Below, piece by piece: positions 41,901-54,020 of a stretch of DNA of 64,000 bases. Position 1 is the first letter of the stretch. Each line of letters opens with the position of its first letter. The notes below the pieces were generated by a model. That model ran no database searches. It was not told where the DNA came from and saw nothing but the letters and a program-made list of their open reading frames with translations. Source of the DNA: Opisthocomus hoazin (lineage: Eukaryota > Chordata > Aves > Opisthocomiformes > Opisthocomidae); assembly GCF_030867145.1 (NCBI RefSeq), contig NC_134454.1:48295830-48359829 (forward strand). The letters run 5' to 3'. A program made the translations under genes and the position numbers.

Positions 41901-44900
41901 ACACAGTAGCAGTCTAGAGTTTGCCTATAAAACCTTACTTTGTGACTCTTTTAACTATATGTACAGTGGCAAATATCAACGTAAATATTGTAATATTTTT
42001 CTAATTACTCTTTTTTCCGAGCAAGAAGGGTATTTTTGGAAGTGGTTTTGGGTTGGGCTTTTTTTTTTTGCATTACCAATAATTGTTTCATGAAATAATA
42101 CATTCGTAACTCAAATACAACATCACACACATTATTTTGTGTATTGTTCAGTGGGCTGAATTTGTACTGTCCTAAACCATTCATGGAAGGTACATGGAAA
42201 TGACTAGAAAAAAGGGTAAACTGTTAATGGAAAAACATGTTTTAGTGTTCTTCTGCATTTAGTGTACTGCAGTCATTTAATTTAAAATGTTGCTTCACAG
42301 TAGTATTAAAAATTTCTCCCCTTAAAGCAGTAGCTGAAACTAAAACTACAGAATTCTCTGATCAAACACCAGGTTAGACTTGCTTGAACTGGCTAGAAAG
42401 ATTTCTGATTCCACACAGAAAGCTGTTTTCCCTTCTACTTTATGGCTCACCGAAAGGCAAGCCAAGCAGAAGTGCCAAAATCCGACTGAGACTTGCCCAT
42501 ATTTCTTTCTGTATTTGGCTGCGTTTAAAAACTACATATAAAACATTGCTCATTGCCTGGTATTGAAGTCTTCAGTTGCCTGGTTTGTCTGAAAGGGGTG
42601 GAAAACCTTAAATCAACTTCTAAAGAGCTATCAAACAAAGGCTGGTTAGGTACAGATTTTCTTTCAAAAATAGTTCAGCAAACTCAGACTCAGATAAGTG
42701 ACTGGCTTTCCATGTTTGCTTTTAAACAGCAACGGATATGCACATGTTTTTAAATGATACCAGAATGGCTAGCACGGATATGTCTGCACATCTTAGCTAT
42801 GGCCGTAACATGCCCTTTTCACCCGGACTCAGGGAGAATTCTGTGCCTTGCAGATGATCCCGTGCAAACCCAGCGCCGCCGCGGTTGTTTGCTCCTCCTG
42901 CGGTAACCTCTGCGGGGTTGAAGTCCACTTCCTCGGCTGCGGGCCCCTCTGCCGCCAGTGGTCTTTCTCTTAACCTTTCCTCATGTGACAAAGCTTGCGT
43001 GCTGAGGGCTCTTCATGCAGAGTGAAAATGAAGACAAACAAAGGACAGAGTTGCCAGAAGCAACTGATATGTGGCTTAAGTAGAATATGTGGGATTTCTT
43101 AACATTTTCCCCTGGCTTTTTCTCTTCCACCCATCAGGTCAGTTCATAGTCCTTTATAGTGCTCTTTTATGCCTCACCTTCTTCAAAACAAAAAAGAGCA
43201 AAAGTAAGCTCTTCGTCCCTCCTGCCGCCAACCTTTATCAGCAAGACCATTCACTCTGTAAAATTCAGTTTCTTTAAGTGTCAGCCTTACCTTATCATTA
43301 TGCATTGAGAAGCAGAGGGCAGCAGCCACCCTAGATAGTGTGTTAATGGACATTGTATGTTTTCAGCTAAATCCTGATTGAAGATAATCAGAATGAAATA
43401 AAAAGGACATAATAAAATACCTCACTGTAATGATATCACTTCTGCATGCAATGCTTTGCATTGATTGAATGCCTTCCTCTTCCATGACGGTTAACTAACA
43501 GTGCTTTGTTAATTAAACCCTGTGAGACAGTGAGGGATCAATCCTGAAAATAATTTGGGACTGGTGTCTCTATAAAACCTCCACGCAGCTGTCAGGGTGC
43601 TTTCCTACATATTTTCCTAGCTAAAGCCTGGCTGCAGAGACAAATTCCTCAGGCTGACAGATCAGCATATGTGTTGCTGCAGGGTTGTCTAAACTTTAGG
43701 GGCAGAAGATGAAAAACAATTCTGAAGCTGATTTTTCTTTGTTTTTTTCTTATTGTTTAAGGTAAAATGTTAATACACTCTTTGAAAAAGGCCCAGAACC
43801 ATTTCTTTCACTGGAAAGAGTACAAGAATTCATCAACTGGGTTTGTAATTCATCAGCTCAGATGTAATGTTGCATCCTGAGTTCACTACAGGCCTGGAGG
43901 AGAAAACAGCAGGCTGGAAATATCATGGTCAGGTGGGGTCTTGGCTGAGTTGTTGCTGTTCTGGTCCTCAAGCAGAGGAGTTGAGGACAATGCTGGTTAC
44001 TTGTTCTCACAGTACTACAGCAAAGGTACATTCACAGAAACCTGGCTGCAGTGTGCAGCGTGTTTTTTTTCTGATAAGACTGCAGATAGTGGGGCTGTGG
44101 GTGGCTGTTTATGAATGCTGAGTAGGTGAGATATAACAGAAGAGAACAGTTTTATCCTCAAGTCCCTGGACAACCTTCTCCTCACCTTCAGCTATGGATT
44201 TGCAGTTGTGTACCTGTGGAATTGCCTGTTGTTTCCCCCCATGTTCCTCCCTCCCACCGGCTCTAGGAACAGCCAGGGTACCTCACATTTCTCAAACAGC
44301 TTTCTGAAGTTACTAACCCCAGTGTTTTTCTCACTGAATTGCTGAGTGTATCACGGAGCAGGGTCTTCTTGTAACAGAGAGTGCAAGCAGAAATTCTGCA
44401 CAACTAGTTTTTTCCATTTTCCTGTTTTGGAAAGACAAGAAAATACTCAGTTTCATGTGCATCATACCGAAGCGTGCAGCGCCTTATCCTGTGTCGTTAT
44501 GTAGGCCGAGCTCAAAGAGCAGCAGTAAGAGTTTCGCTAGGTAGGCATGGCAGAAAAAATGGTGAGATTCATGCGTGTCCTTTCCTGCTCCCTTTGTCAG
44601 AACATCAGTACCTTCTGGGTTTTCCCCCCCTAGGAATGTGACACTGAGGGCATCACAACATCTGTGTGTCTGTTTCCCTCCTCCTGTATCTTTTAAGAAC
44701 ATTGGCCATTGTGAGTCAGGCATGACAGGGAGGAGAAGTCGCCAACTTGCCTAGAAGGCAGCAGTTTGGTGGGAGAGAAGAAAACCAAACCGGAGACTCC
44801 TCTGCCAGGGGAAGGCCAAGCAGATGGCAGCTGCCCCACGACCATGCTTGGCAGCTGCCGGTGCTCCCTGTCTGAGCAATGCTGCTGCAGACTATCTGTG

Positions 44901-47900
44901 GCACAGCTCTCTTGCTCAGTGGGGATGGGAAGAGATACGAGAGGAGAGGAGGAACAGGAGACAAATGACAGATCCAATGATAATGAGAGTTCATCACTTC
45001 TGCCCTTCCACCACTTTTTTTTTGCCATGCATGCTGCCCAGCTGCCTCACTTCTCTCATTTATTTGCAGAATATCCTACAGCTACCTCTGTGTCCCTGCT
45101 GAAGACGTACAGATTCCTGAAACGATGAGTCATAGTTGTGAAGAGCAAGAGGCAGCACATTCCTACCTGCACTTCTGTGAAGAAACTGAAGTGTGTTGCA
45201 GTAAAAGGGCAGTGCATTATCCTTGGCTAGGAAGATCAAGCCTTTGCACCGAAAGCAGGAAGACAGCAGACAAAGGAGGAGGCAAGGGCAGGATGAGTTT
45301 TGCTTTTCCTTTTGACTGTTTTTGATTACGTGAAGTCGTCTGGGGTAAGCGAAATCACTATAAAGATTGAACACCCTGTAGCTGCCAAGTATGATGTAAC
45401 AATGTACTTCTCATCAGTAGCAGAAACGAACAATGATAATAAACATCAATAACTTTTCTAAGCAAACATCTTAGAAAAGCAATTAGACTGAAAGGATCAG
45501 AACTTAAAGCTCAGCATATTGCGTGAGGAGTCCATTATTTAACACAAATTTTAAAAATAGAATACTTTCCTGTTTCTATAGATGCCACTTCTAAAACACT
45601 TGGCAGGAGCCTCCAGCCATCTCAGTTCTGATGACAGTGAAAAACTGTGGCCTGTAATATTTTCCACAGAGGTGATTTCATATAATTCTGTGAATTCATT
45701 CACATGAATGAACTACACACACAATTCAATGTTTGCACTGCCAAGCCCTGAACACCTAAGCTGTCTGCTTCAGTGGGATGGCATAACTCTTTTTGCTCAG
45801 GGAACAGCTGATAATACTAAGTCTTTTGTCCACTTGCAATGCAGTGCCTCTATTTTTTTCTTCAGCACTGCAGCACTAAATTTCATGAAGACTGTAAAAT
45901 GAAAAATAATTATAGGGTACACATACACAGTCTTACTGAAGAAAGTGTGTTTTGAACAGTGTATAATTTAAGATGGTATTTCTTGGAGGACTAAATGGAG
46001 AGTATACCTGACATTTTTGTTGTGCAAACACCTGATGAGAAATTAGCAACTTTTTAAGAGCTGTGTAAGTAAATAGTATGGTATGGAGGCCAAATAGAAC
46101 TGGTGCGAAGAAATTTTCTCCTTGCCCCAAAGCTGCTGTGAAACTCATGCAGCAGTTTTTGCAGGTGTTATGCTATGCAATGCAGAGTGTAAGGATCATT
46201 ACTGTTTTGTTCCAACCTGTGCAAATGTTACAGCAATATTTCATAGTTATATACATCCAGTATCCAAAGAGTCCAAACTGAGGGCTTGAATATCATGAAT
46301 CAATGTTGGTAGTGTTGCTGTTTGTGCACAATATGTTTCATGCTAGAGGGATGCTTCTCATTCTCTTCCAAACCCTACTGGTTTTCTTCCCTCAGAGGTT
46401 ATTTGCACTTGCATGTGAGGAGGAGAAGGCGCTGAGCATCATGAGCTGAGCATTTTCTTTAGGCAGAGTTCATGAAGCAACGCCACTCACAGATGAGATT
46501 AGCAGTCATTCACATTGCTTGTACATGGGAACTGGCGGGGTGAGGGCAGAAGATCAGAGCTCCTGTTTTACATAGTCCGTGTTACAGCCTTTGTTTCACT
46601 TGTCTTTTAGCCTTGTTTTATATGCTTGCTTTGTCTTCGTCAGGCTGGAAGAGATATGTTTTCTTCCCTCCCTCCTTTTACTAAAAAAGCCATCCCCTGT
46701 GCTGTAAACATCCCTGCAAACCCCTACTTTCCTTCTTCTCAAGTTGTTTCCACTGACAGAAAACCCCAGTTACCTGTCTACATCGAGAGGGTAACTGAAA
46801 GGACAGCATGAAGCTGAAAATGTGGAGGTGTGAAGGACATTCTCTTCTCTACAGGGCCTTCTTCAGCATGGACCCTAAGCAAAACAAGGTGAATTCACAT
46901 CCACTAATGTGGATGGACGTGGCACCCAGAGCACTGGACAAAGAAAGGCATAATGCTTTCCCTGTGAAAGATGAAACAACTCCCAGACTTGTTTTGCTGC
47001 TGCAGAAGCAGCTTGTGCCCAGATACTTCCCATCCAGCCAAGCACTTACGGAGACATTCAGGTGTGTTGAGCAGAGGCCCTGCTAGCATGGTGACTTCGA
47101 ACATGTGTGTCCACACATGACTTACTGGGCTAGCAGCTGTAGCAATTAAACAAGTTTTGCCAGTAGCTTGGGTCGACATAGTCTTTTTCCCATTAAATAG
47201 GTCACAACATTGTTTTTTGATTTGTGCTCTTGTTGACTGGATTCTTACCCCGGCTGACAGGTAGCCTGGAGGCACAACGTTGCGAAGGGGCAGTGGGATG
47301 GCTGTAGGTCCTCTGATGAGAGGTACATCCCTCCTGTTTGGGCACAGAGCTACTGCTGCGATGCCCTCTGTACCTCTCCAGGAGCACCTGGACAGATGGA
47401 CGTGAGGTAAGGGAGGGAGGAGATGGGGTCAGGGCACCTTGTGCTCTGTATTTTGGTGGTTGTGCAATGCAGCGTCCCCCAGGCAGGGACTCGAGCCAAT
47501 GCAGCGGTGCACTGGAGTGTCTCCCTGCACCAGACACCTCCCCTTATTTTACCAGAATGCGTTGCACCGAGGCTGTGCAGGAAATCGGATGAAATAGGTA
47601 TGTGGTTATGTTGCAAAAAAACCTGACTATGTGAAATCACATTTGTTTATCTTACAGCAGGGTCAGATGAGAGACCCCTCACCTCCTTTCACAGGTGAAT
47701 TGAACAGATTGTGCCTCCAAGAGTGTTGGGGGGGGGCAGGCGGGGGAGCTGTGAAACGAGACCATCTCTCTCACCTCCCAACGGCAAGTGTGCTGACAGG
47801 CGTCGAGGAAGGATTGTAAAACAGCCAAACAAAGCAGGAATGTTGCAATGGTCATTTTGAAATAAACCTGTTTGTGACAGGCAGTGACTGTGGCCATATT

Positions 47901-50900
47901 TATGGCATGATTCATACCAAAGGGCAGCACCTGCAGTTTTACCTGGATGACTTTTGGGATAGAAGCAGCAGCAAATACTGTTCTGATGTTTGAGAATGAG
48001 AAAGCAAGCATAACGCTGCTCTTGGCTCTGGGACTGCATTAATTCAGAGCAGGGGTCGTGCAAGAGGTGGCTGGAGCATCCTTCCACTACAAGGTGGAGC
48101 TTGCTTGTACCTGACTCACAATAAACAGGGGGTTCGCACAGTTGCATGTATCTCCATATTCACCTGCAGCCTCTCTTCTCTTTTATGTGGTTATGGCAAT
48201 TCCAAGGAACTCTCAGCTGGCATGTATCGTATCACATCAGAGCTCCTCGAGGATGCCCTTACACCACCTCCCACCCCTCCTTGATGGCAAGTCTGAACTT
48301 TCTTATCTGTGTCTATGCTAGATTGCCGGCGACAGCGTCTGCCTCGGTGTCTGTAGGCTCCCAGCAGCCTCCTTAGAGCAGTCCTTCCAGAGAGACACAC
48401 ATGTTATTCTCTCACCACTACTGATAAGCAAACTGCTACAGCCAAGAAAAGGTCAGAGATGGTCACTGCTGTGTGTGTGTGGTTGTTGATGCCATCAGAA
48501 GGCAGCTTGGGTATCTGCTTTTAGAAACTCATCAAATTCCAGTGGGCACCTGGGGGAGCTGCACGTGATAACACTGGAAAAAATAGCTCTTCTCCGGGAA
48601 TCAAAAAGTCAGGCTCACGTTTCTTTACAGAAGCACAGTGCAGAGGTTTTAGAATATGGGACCGCGCTCCCACTCCTGCCCTAAGACCATTGCTAAGTAT
48701 CTAGTTAGTGAAAATGCCTGCTGTACTGCCTATCTTACCAGGGGAAAATGAGATCAGGAAAGGAAGTGTCCACGATTATTTCTGCCAAGAAGACCTTTGC
48801 TTCCATCAAAATCTTCAACGTAAGGACTTCTCAGTTCAGTCCTCAAGGGTAGTCAGTGTTTTTTCCTACAAGTGCTTAAAATACTTGAAAGTGCAGTGAA
48901 AAATCTTTATACAGGCTGGTTGGATGACTCCTCTGCTTCACACTACACGTTCTTTTGTTGGTTTTTCCATGTACTCAACCACTGGAGCTAGTTTTGAACA
49001 GTTTAAACAAAACACCCTTAAACACTTAGGAGGAAAAAAAAAGGAAAAGACAAAAGCAGTTTGTTCAAATAGACAAATGCCTATCAAAAAGCCTGGGAAG
49101 AACTGCTTCCTGTGGGGCACCTCCTCGCTGACATTTTGCCCTTCTCACCTGTCTTTAGTTTTTCACTGGAAGGAATTTTTGTTTCTTTTCCATTTCAGAC
49201 AAGGAAGATGGCTTTCTATCTTCTGAGTCAATGCAAACATATTTCAGATACTAGCCAGTGCATTTTTTTTTACCGCTGGAAAGGTAAATGTTGTACCTCT
49301 GCACTTTGGAAGCACACCTCGGATGTGTGAAAGCCAGTGTTACCCATGCCTGAAGCAATGACTGATTCCCTGCCTGTCCTAAACCTAACAGCTTTTCATC
49401 ACAGCACAGCCCAGTCCTCGCTACTTGTTTGTTTTGATGGGTCCTTACGTTTGCTTTGTACGTGAAGAGGAAAACAATTCACAAATACAGATTCCCAAAG
49501 TCCTGTTAAATCAATGGGGCTTTCCATACGTAGTAAATACAAGACAAAACCTACAGGTAAATAGAATTACAAATAGCTTTCTGTACTCCCTTTTATTACA
49601 TATACGAGACACAGACACTCCAGAGGTTGTACAAAAGGATGTCCTCTTCCATTCACATGCAGCGTGACCTTCTCAATCTGTGAATCTTCCCCATCAGCTG
49701 AACCCAATGCAGGAGACATCACTGGGCAGGGACAGCCGGGAGGAGCCTGCATTGTTGATACACCTGCAGCTGATGCTGTTACCCAAGAAACACCCTCTTC
49801 CCTGAAGGCAGGGCCGAGGGGTGAAAGGAGAGATGCTGTAACTTCTTTAGTGACAAAATGTGGACCACTCAGAGAAAAGCTCACCCTAATCTACGCTTAC
49901 GGTTTAGCTGTGATACTGTTCACAGCCTGGTATCCACTTGAAATACCTGGGAAATCCACCGTCCAGAAGCAATACCCTGATCCTCAGTCATACCTGACCT
50001 GGTGTCGGGGACCAGGCTGTCCTCTGCTGTAGCTCTTGGGGTGGTGCCTTCCTGGGACGGCCGGTCCTGCAGCACGGCCCCTGCGGGCAGCCAGGGCCAT
50101 TGGTCATCCACAGCACGGCAATGCCTGCTGCTTTGGGCGTGCAGCATGAACAGGTTTTATGAACACTGGTCTTCAGAAGCAGGATCGCAGAGCATCCTTT
50201 AAATTCATTGCGGGTTGTTAAAATACTAGGGAAAGTGCTTTCCGATTCACTTACAGAATTGGCATGATTTGTTGGTTTGTTATTTTAATGCTTTCCCAGG
50301 CAGAATGATCTAGACTCAGGTCTTGAACTGACCAGTAATATTTGGTGTGCAAGAAATGGAAGATTGAGCCTTGCTTTGTAAAAGTATTTTGTTTTTAATT
50401 TAATTTGCTTATTGTGTTAGGTTTTTACACTGCATTTACAGCAGCTGCTACATATCTGTAAAATCAGGGGTTTTTCCCCTTCTTTTCTAACTGAAAGGAA
50501 AGCAACAAATCCAAATACCAATAGACCAAAAATATCTGCTGGGTATAATGAAAGGGATGAAAGGGGTCAGATGACACACAGATGAGCTTTACTCAGAAAC
50601 GTTTAATGGCAAGTAGCACTGTGTTTCTTCTTCAAGTCCTGTGTCTTTCCATCCCCACCCCCAGCTAGCCTCTCTCCTCCCAGTGTCTGTTTTGTTGTGG
50701 CATGTAATGCCCGGGTCCTGCTGAGTCAGGGTCGTATGGCCCACATCTGCAGCTCTGCAACAGTGCCGTGGGACCACACCATGCCCTGTGCAGCTCTAAG
50801 GAGTTTAGCAAAAGCAGTGGTCATCTGGAGGCACAACGCTCCTGCGGCACGAAGGCTTCAACCAGTTTTAGAAACATTCCCTGTGCGGAGCCACAGCCCA

Positions 50901-53132
50901 GCCTTTGCAGGCAGGGCACCGCTTTTATCTGCTCGCACACCGCAGAGGGATGAGTCAAGGACGGACTCTTCGACTTCAGCAGTGCCACAGGAATCCCGTG
51001 GTGCAGGCAGGAGCACAGCAAACTCCCTGCTCCATGCCTCGCTGCTAACCTTGCCTTCGTCACCAGATGGACCAGAATTAGCTGTACCCAGAGAGAACTT
51101 GAGGAGAGAAGGGAAGGGCTGCGGCTGTCAGTCTCCAGTGGCTAACAGGAGTAAGCCAAATCACAGTTCCTAGTACCTCAAGGATGGCCATGAGCCAGGA
51201 GAACTCAATCCCACAGTGGTGCATTTGCTGTGCTGCCCTCTCTTCCGCAGCAGAGCAGATGTAACCGGTGCTCAGGGCTGGCTTTCCTGGTGGAACACCC
51301 CCCGGTGTGTACTATCTCACATTCTCCAGTGTTCCTGGCTTTGGGATAGTTGCTGATTCTCTAGAAGGGGCTAGAGGACTGTTTTAGTTTACTGCAATCT
51401 TTTTTAAGTGTCTTTTCTGCCAAGGGTCACTGACATCTGGACAGAGTTTTGTCAGAGCTTGTGGAAATGCTTTCAACTAAAACAAATATTGAAGTCAGAC
51501 CTTTACAGGGTTTGAAACTATTTGTGGGTGTGGTTTCCCAAGCAGCTTAGGCTGATTTGAACCAGCATTACTGCTGAAGCAGTCTGGCCCTTCTCCCTCC
51601 TGTGACTTCTCATTCCTGCACTAAGCTGTAGCAGCAAGCTCCTCGGGCTGCAGACAAAGCCTCCAAAACAAAGCGATAGCTTCCTGCTGGATCAGTGAGC
51701 TGAACCAGCTGAGCATGCAGCCACACAGGTAATGGTGTGAGCCTAGAAGACAGCAAAGCAAGGGTGGAGCGGATGGAACTTCCCCTTTCAGTGCAACACA
51801 GCTTTAGATTAGCTTCATATACTTGGGGAAAATGGACCGTCAAACCTCACAGTGTTGAGACTTGTGCGCTGACCTGAGATACGGCAGAACTTGGTTGAAG
51901 TCTCTTCTGTGTCAAGCTGAGCAGTGACTCAGATCAGCCAGCATCAAATTCACCTACCCTTACATATACAAAGTCTCTGTTTATCTCTCTCCATTGTTGC
52001 AAACATATTCTGGATTAAAGATAAAAGGAAGAATAAGCAAAATGCCAGAAGCACAGAAGCTGCTGCAACAGGTACCTAACCCCCGTCAGCTGCCCTGAGC
52101 ATAGTTACAAACACACATGCACGCACACCACCTGCCCTGCAAACAAGAGACGTCAGCCTTGGATGGATTTGCTGATCAGTTGCCAGCAGTCTCCTGACCA
52201 GAATATATGGACTAAGGTTTTGAACAGTGGCTATCAGCCAGAAGAGCACCTGCTCCACTCTCTCTGCCCCAAACACGTAGTTACATTAGCTGCTGCGTGC
52301 TTAGTTTTGTTTACTGTTTCCCACTAACCTCTGCCGTGCTTCTTTTCCAAGAAAGCTTAGATAAAGCTGAACACGGCACTTACTAAGCTGGCAGAATTGG
52401 ACTCCCTCACGCAATTTATGCAAAGCGGCTCTACCAGAACTGGACGTACGGGGCTCTCCAGGAACCCATACCAGCAGACATGCTTGTTTTAGAAAGCGTA
52501 GTTAATCTTATTTCCCAGGTCCCTTGTTTACCAGGTCTATGTGTGCACTGGGGCCTCCCTCTCCTGAGTCCCTGGCTGCATCATGGGGAGTAATGCAGAG
52601 GATTTGTCACTGCCTCCTGTTGCCATTTAGAACCGTTTCTGCTCCCTACAGAAATCAGCATAGATGTTTCGCAAGTATGTGAATGCCATGAATATGTTTT
52701 CTAGTCTGTGTATTTCAACACTTGATTGTTCTATTCCCACTCTCCAAAGTGTTTTATTTGCTTGGCTCCTTGGAACTGACAGATAGGCTTCAGGTAGCAG
52801 AGGTTAGGAGGAGCATCTGGCTTCCTTGATTTCAATTTGTCCCTGAAATCTGGTGCCCCAATGGACTGTAAGTCAGAAGGAAGGATTATAGCTATTTGTG
52901 ATATAGCAAAGCCAGATAGCTTGTGAAATTCATTCTTTGTGCAATAATACCAGCCTTTTTTTGACCCTAGTTTCAGTCCTCGGCATCTGAACAGGGCATC
53001 TTTGATCAACAGCTACTAGTATGTAACATTCCCAACCGTTCGGCAAGCTCAAGAAGCCACTGATTTCACACATTTCGTTATTTTTCACATTCCCATTCTA
53101 CTTTCATCACCAGTCCCCTTTTGTATAGTTAA

Positions 53133-53254
53133 TAGAATCCTAGAATCGTAGAACCATTAAGGTTGGAAAAGACCTCTAAGATCATCAGGTCCAACCGTCA
53201 ACCCAGCAACACCATGTCCTGAAGTGCCATATCTACACGTTTTTTGAACACCTG
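53133..53254 (-). mobile_element. CR1 3'-end fragment (different subfamily)
   Basis: Begins TAGAATCCTAGAATCGTAG and continues GGTTGGAAAAGACCTCTAAG and TCCAACCGTCAACCC in plus orientation, the typical 3' end of an avian CR1 inserted in minus orientation. The GAAAAGACC wording differs from the GAAGGGACC type in FBP2 intron 5, indicating another subfamily. About 120 bp remain. Confidence 0.85.
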
Positions 53255-54020
53255 TAGAAATAGCTTGAGATGACAGGGAACATTGGATGAAGTCTTTCTC
53301 TCACTTGTGGCTCACACTGCCATGGGGGGGTCCAGGACAGTCCCTTGGCCGTGTCAACTACTGCATCGCTGCCCATCAGGAATAAGATGGTGTCACTCCT
53401 GCATAATACTATGAAACATGAGGACACAACATGTCAAGAGTCTGAACTTGTCTCTACCATAATACTGCGGCTGCGGCTGTAAACAGTTTTTTCTGTGACA
53501 TGATTTGGACAATGTCTCTCATCAACAGTTGGACTGATTCAAACACCAACAAGAGGAAGGACATCCTCATAATTAAGCATGTGTCAGATGAAAACTAAGT
53601 GGCAGAAGCAGGTTAATAACCTAGCACCACACCTTGCCTGATGGCAACAGAGCACGTCAAGAAGTCGCTGTTGTTGGCAGTGCTAATGGAGGCCTTGTCT
53701 TGAATTACAGAAATCTGCACCTGCATGGTATGTCTCCAGCTGGGGTTTGTAAGTGGTGGAAAGCACCCTAAAGCACCGATAGTGATCCAGAGACACATGT
53801 GATCATCATATTTGTGAGAAGATGTACGTATCTGCTGGTTATTCCATTCGCAAACAGTGGTCCACTGTGGAGAGTCTTCTGCTGGGCAAAGGCAGGAAAC
53901 ATCTCTGCCAAGTAGAGGACAGAGATGTCAGGTTCTCACTTGGCGTGAGAGACAGTGCACTTGGACAATGTTTCCAATGAGCAGTTCCAGCCCAATTTCT
54001 TAATAGCCATATTACAGAAT
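53255..54020 (-). other. Unassigned stretch with a degraded open frame
   Basis: The minus strand has a frame open from about 53940 to a stop near 53611, interrupted upstream by a stop. Fragments read LWITIGALGCF, WRHTMQVQISVIQDK and NNSDFLTCSVAIRQ. I do not recognise the family. It lies directly beside the CR1 fragment, so it may be an old repeat or retrocopy, or a chance frame. Confidence 0.25.

Larger units (their letters stand above)
34331..53132. other. Intergenic between CTSL and DAPK1 (proximal part); no gene recognised
   Basis: About 19 kb. No exon of a known family, RNA gene or transposon recognised. It contains short CA tracts (35839-35851, 40770-40786), a purine-rich GAAA-like tract at about 41848-41886, the 21-base G run at 38888, and small tandem duplications. 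Open frames up to about 158 codons (50697-51173) overlap long frames on the other strand and show no domain. Confidence 0.6.

Noticed and set aside
50697-51173. 158-codon plus-strand open frame
   Set aside because: Overlaps long frames in other registers, shows low-complexity composition and no known family; likely chance in GC-richer DNA.
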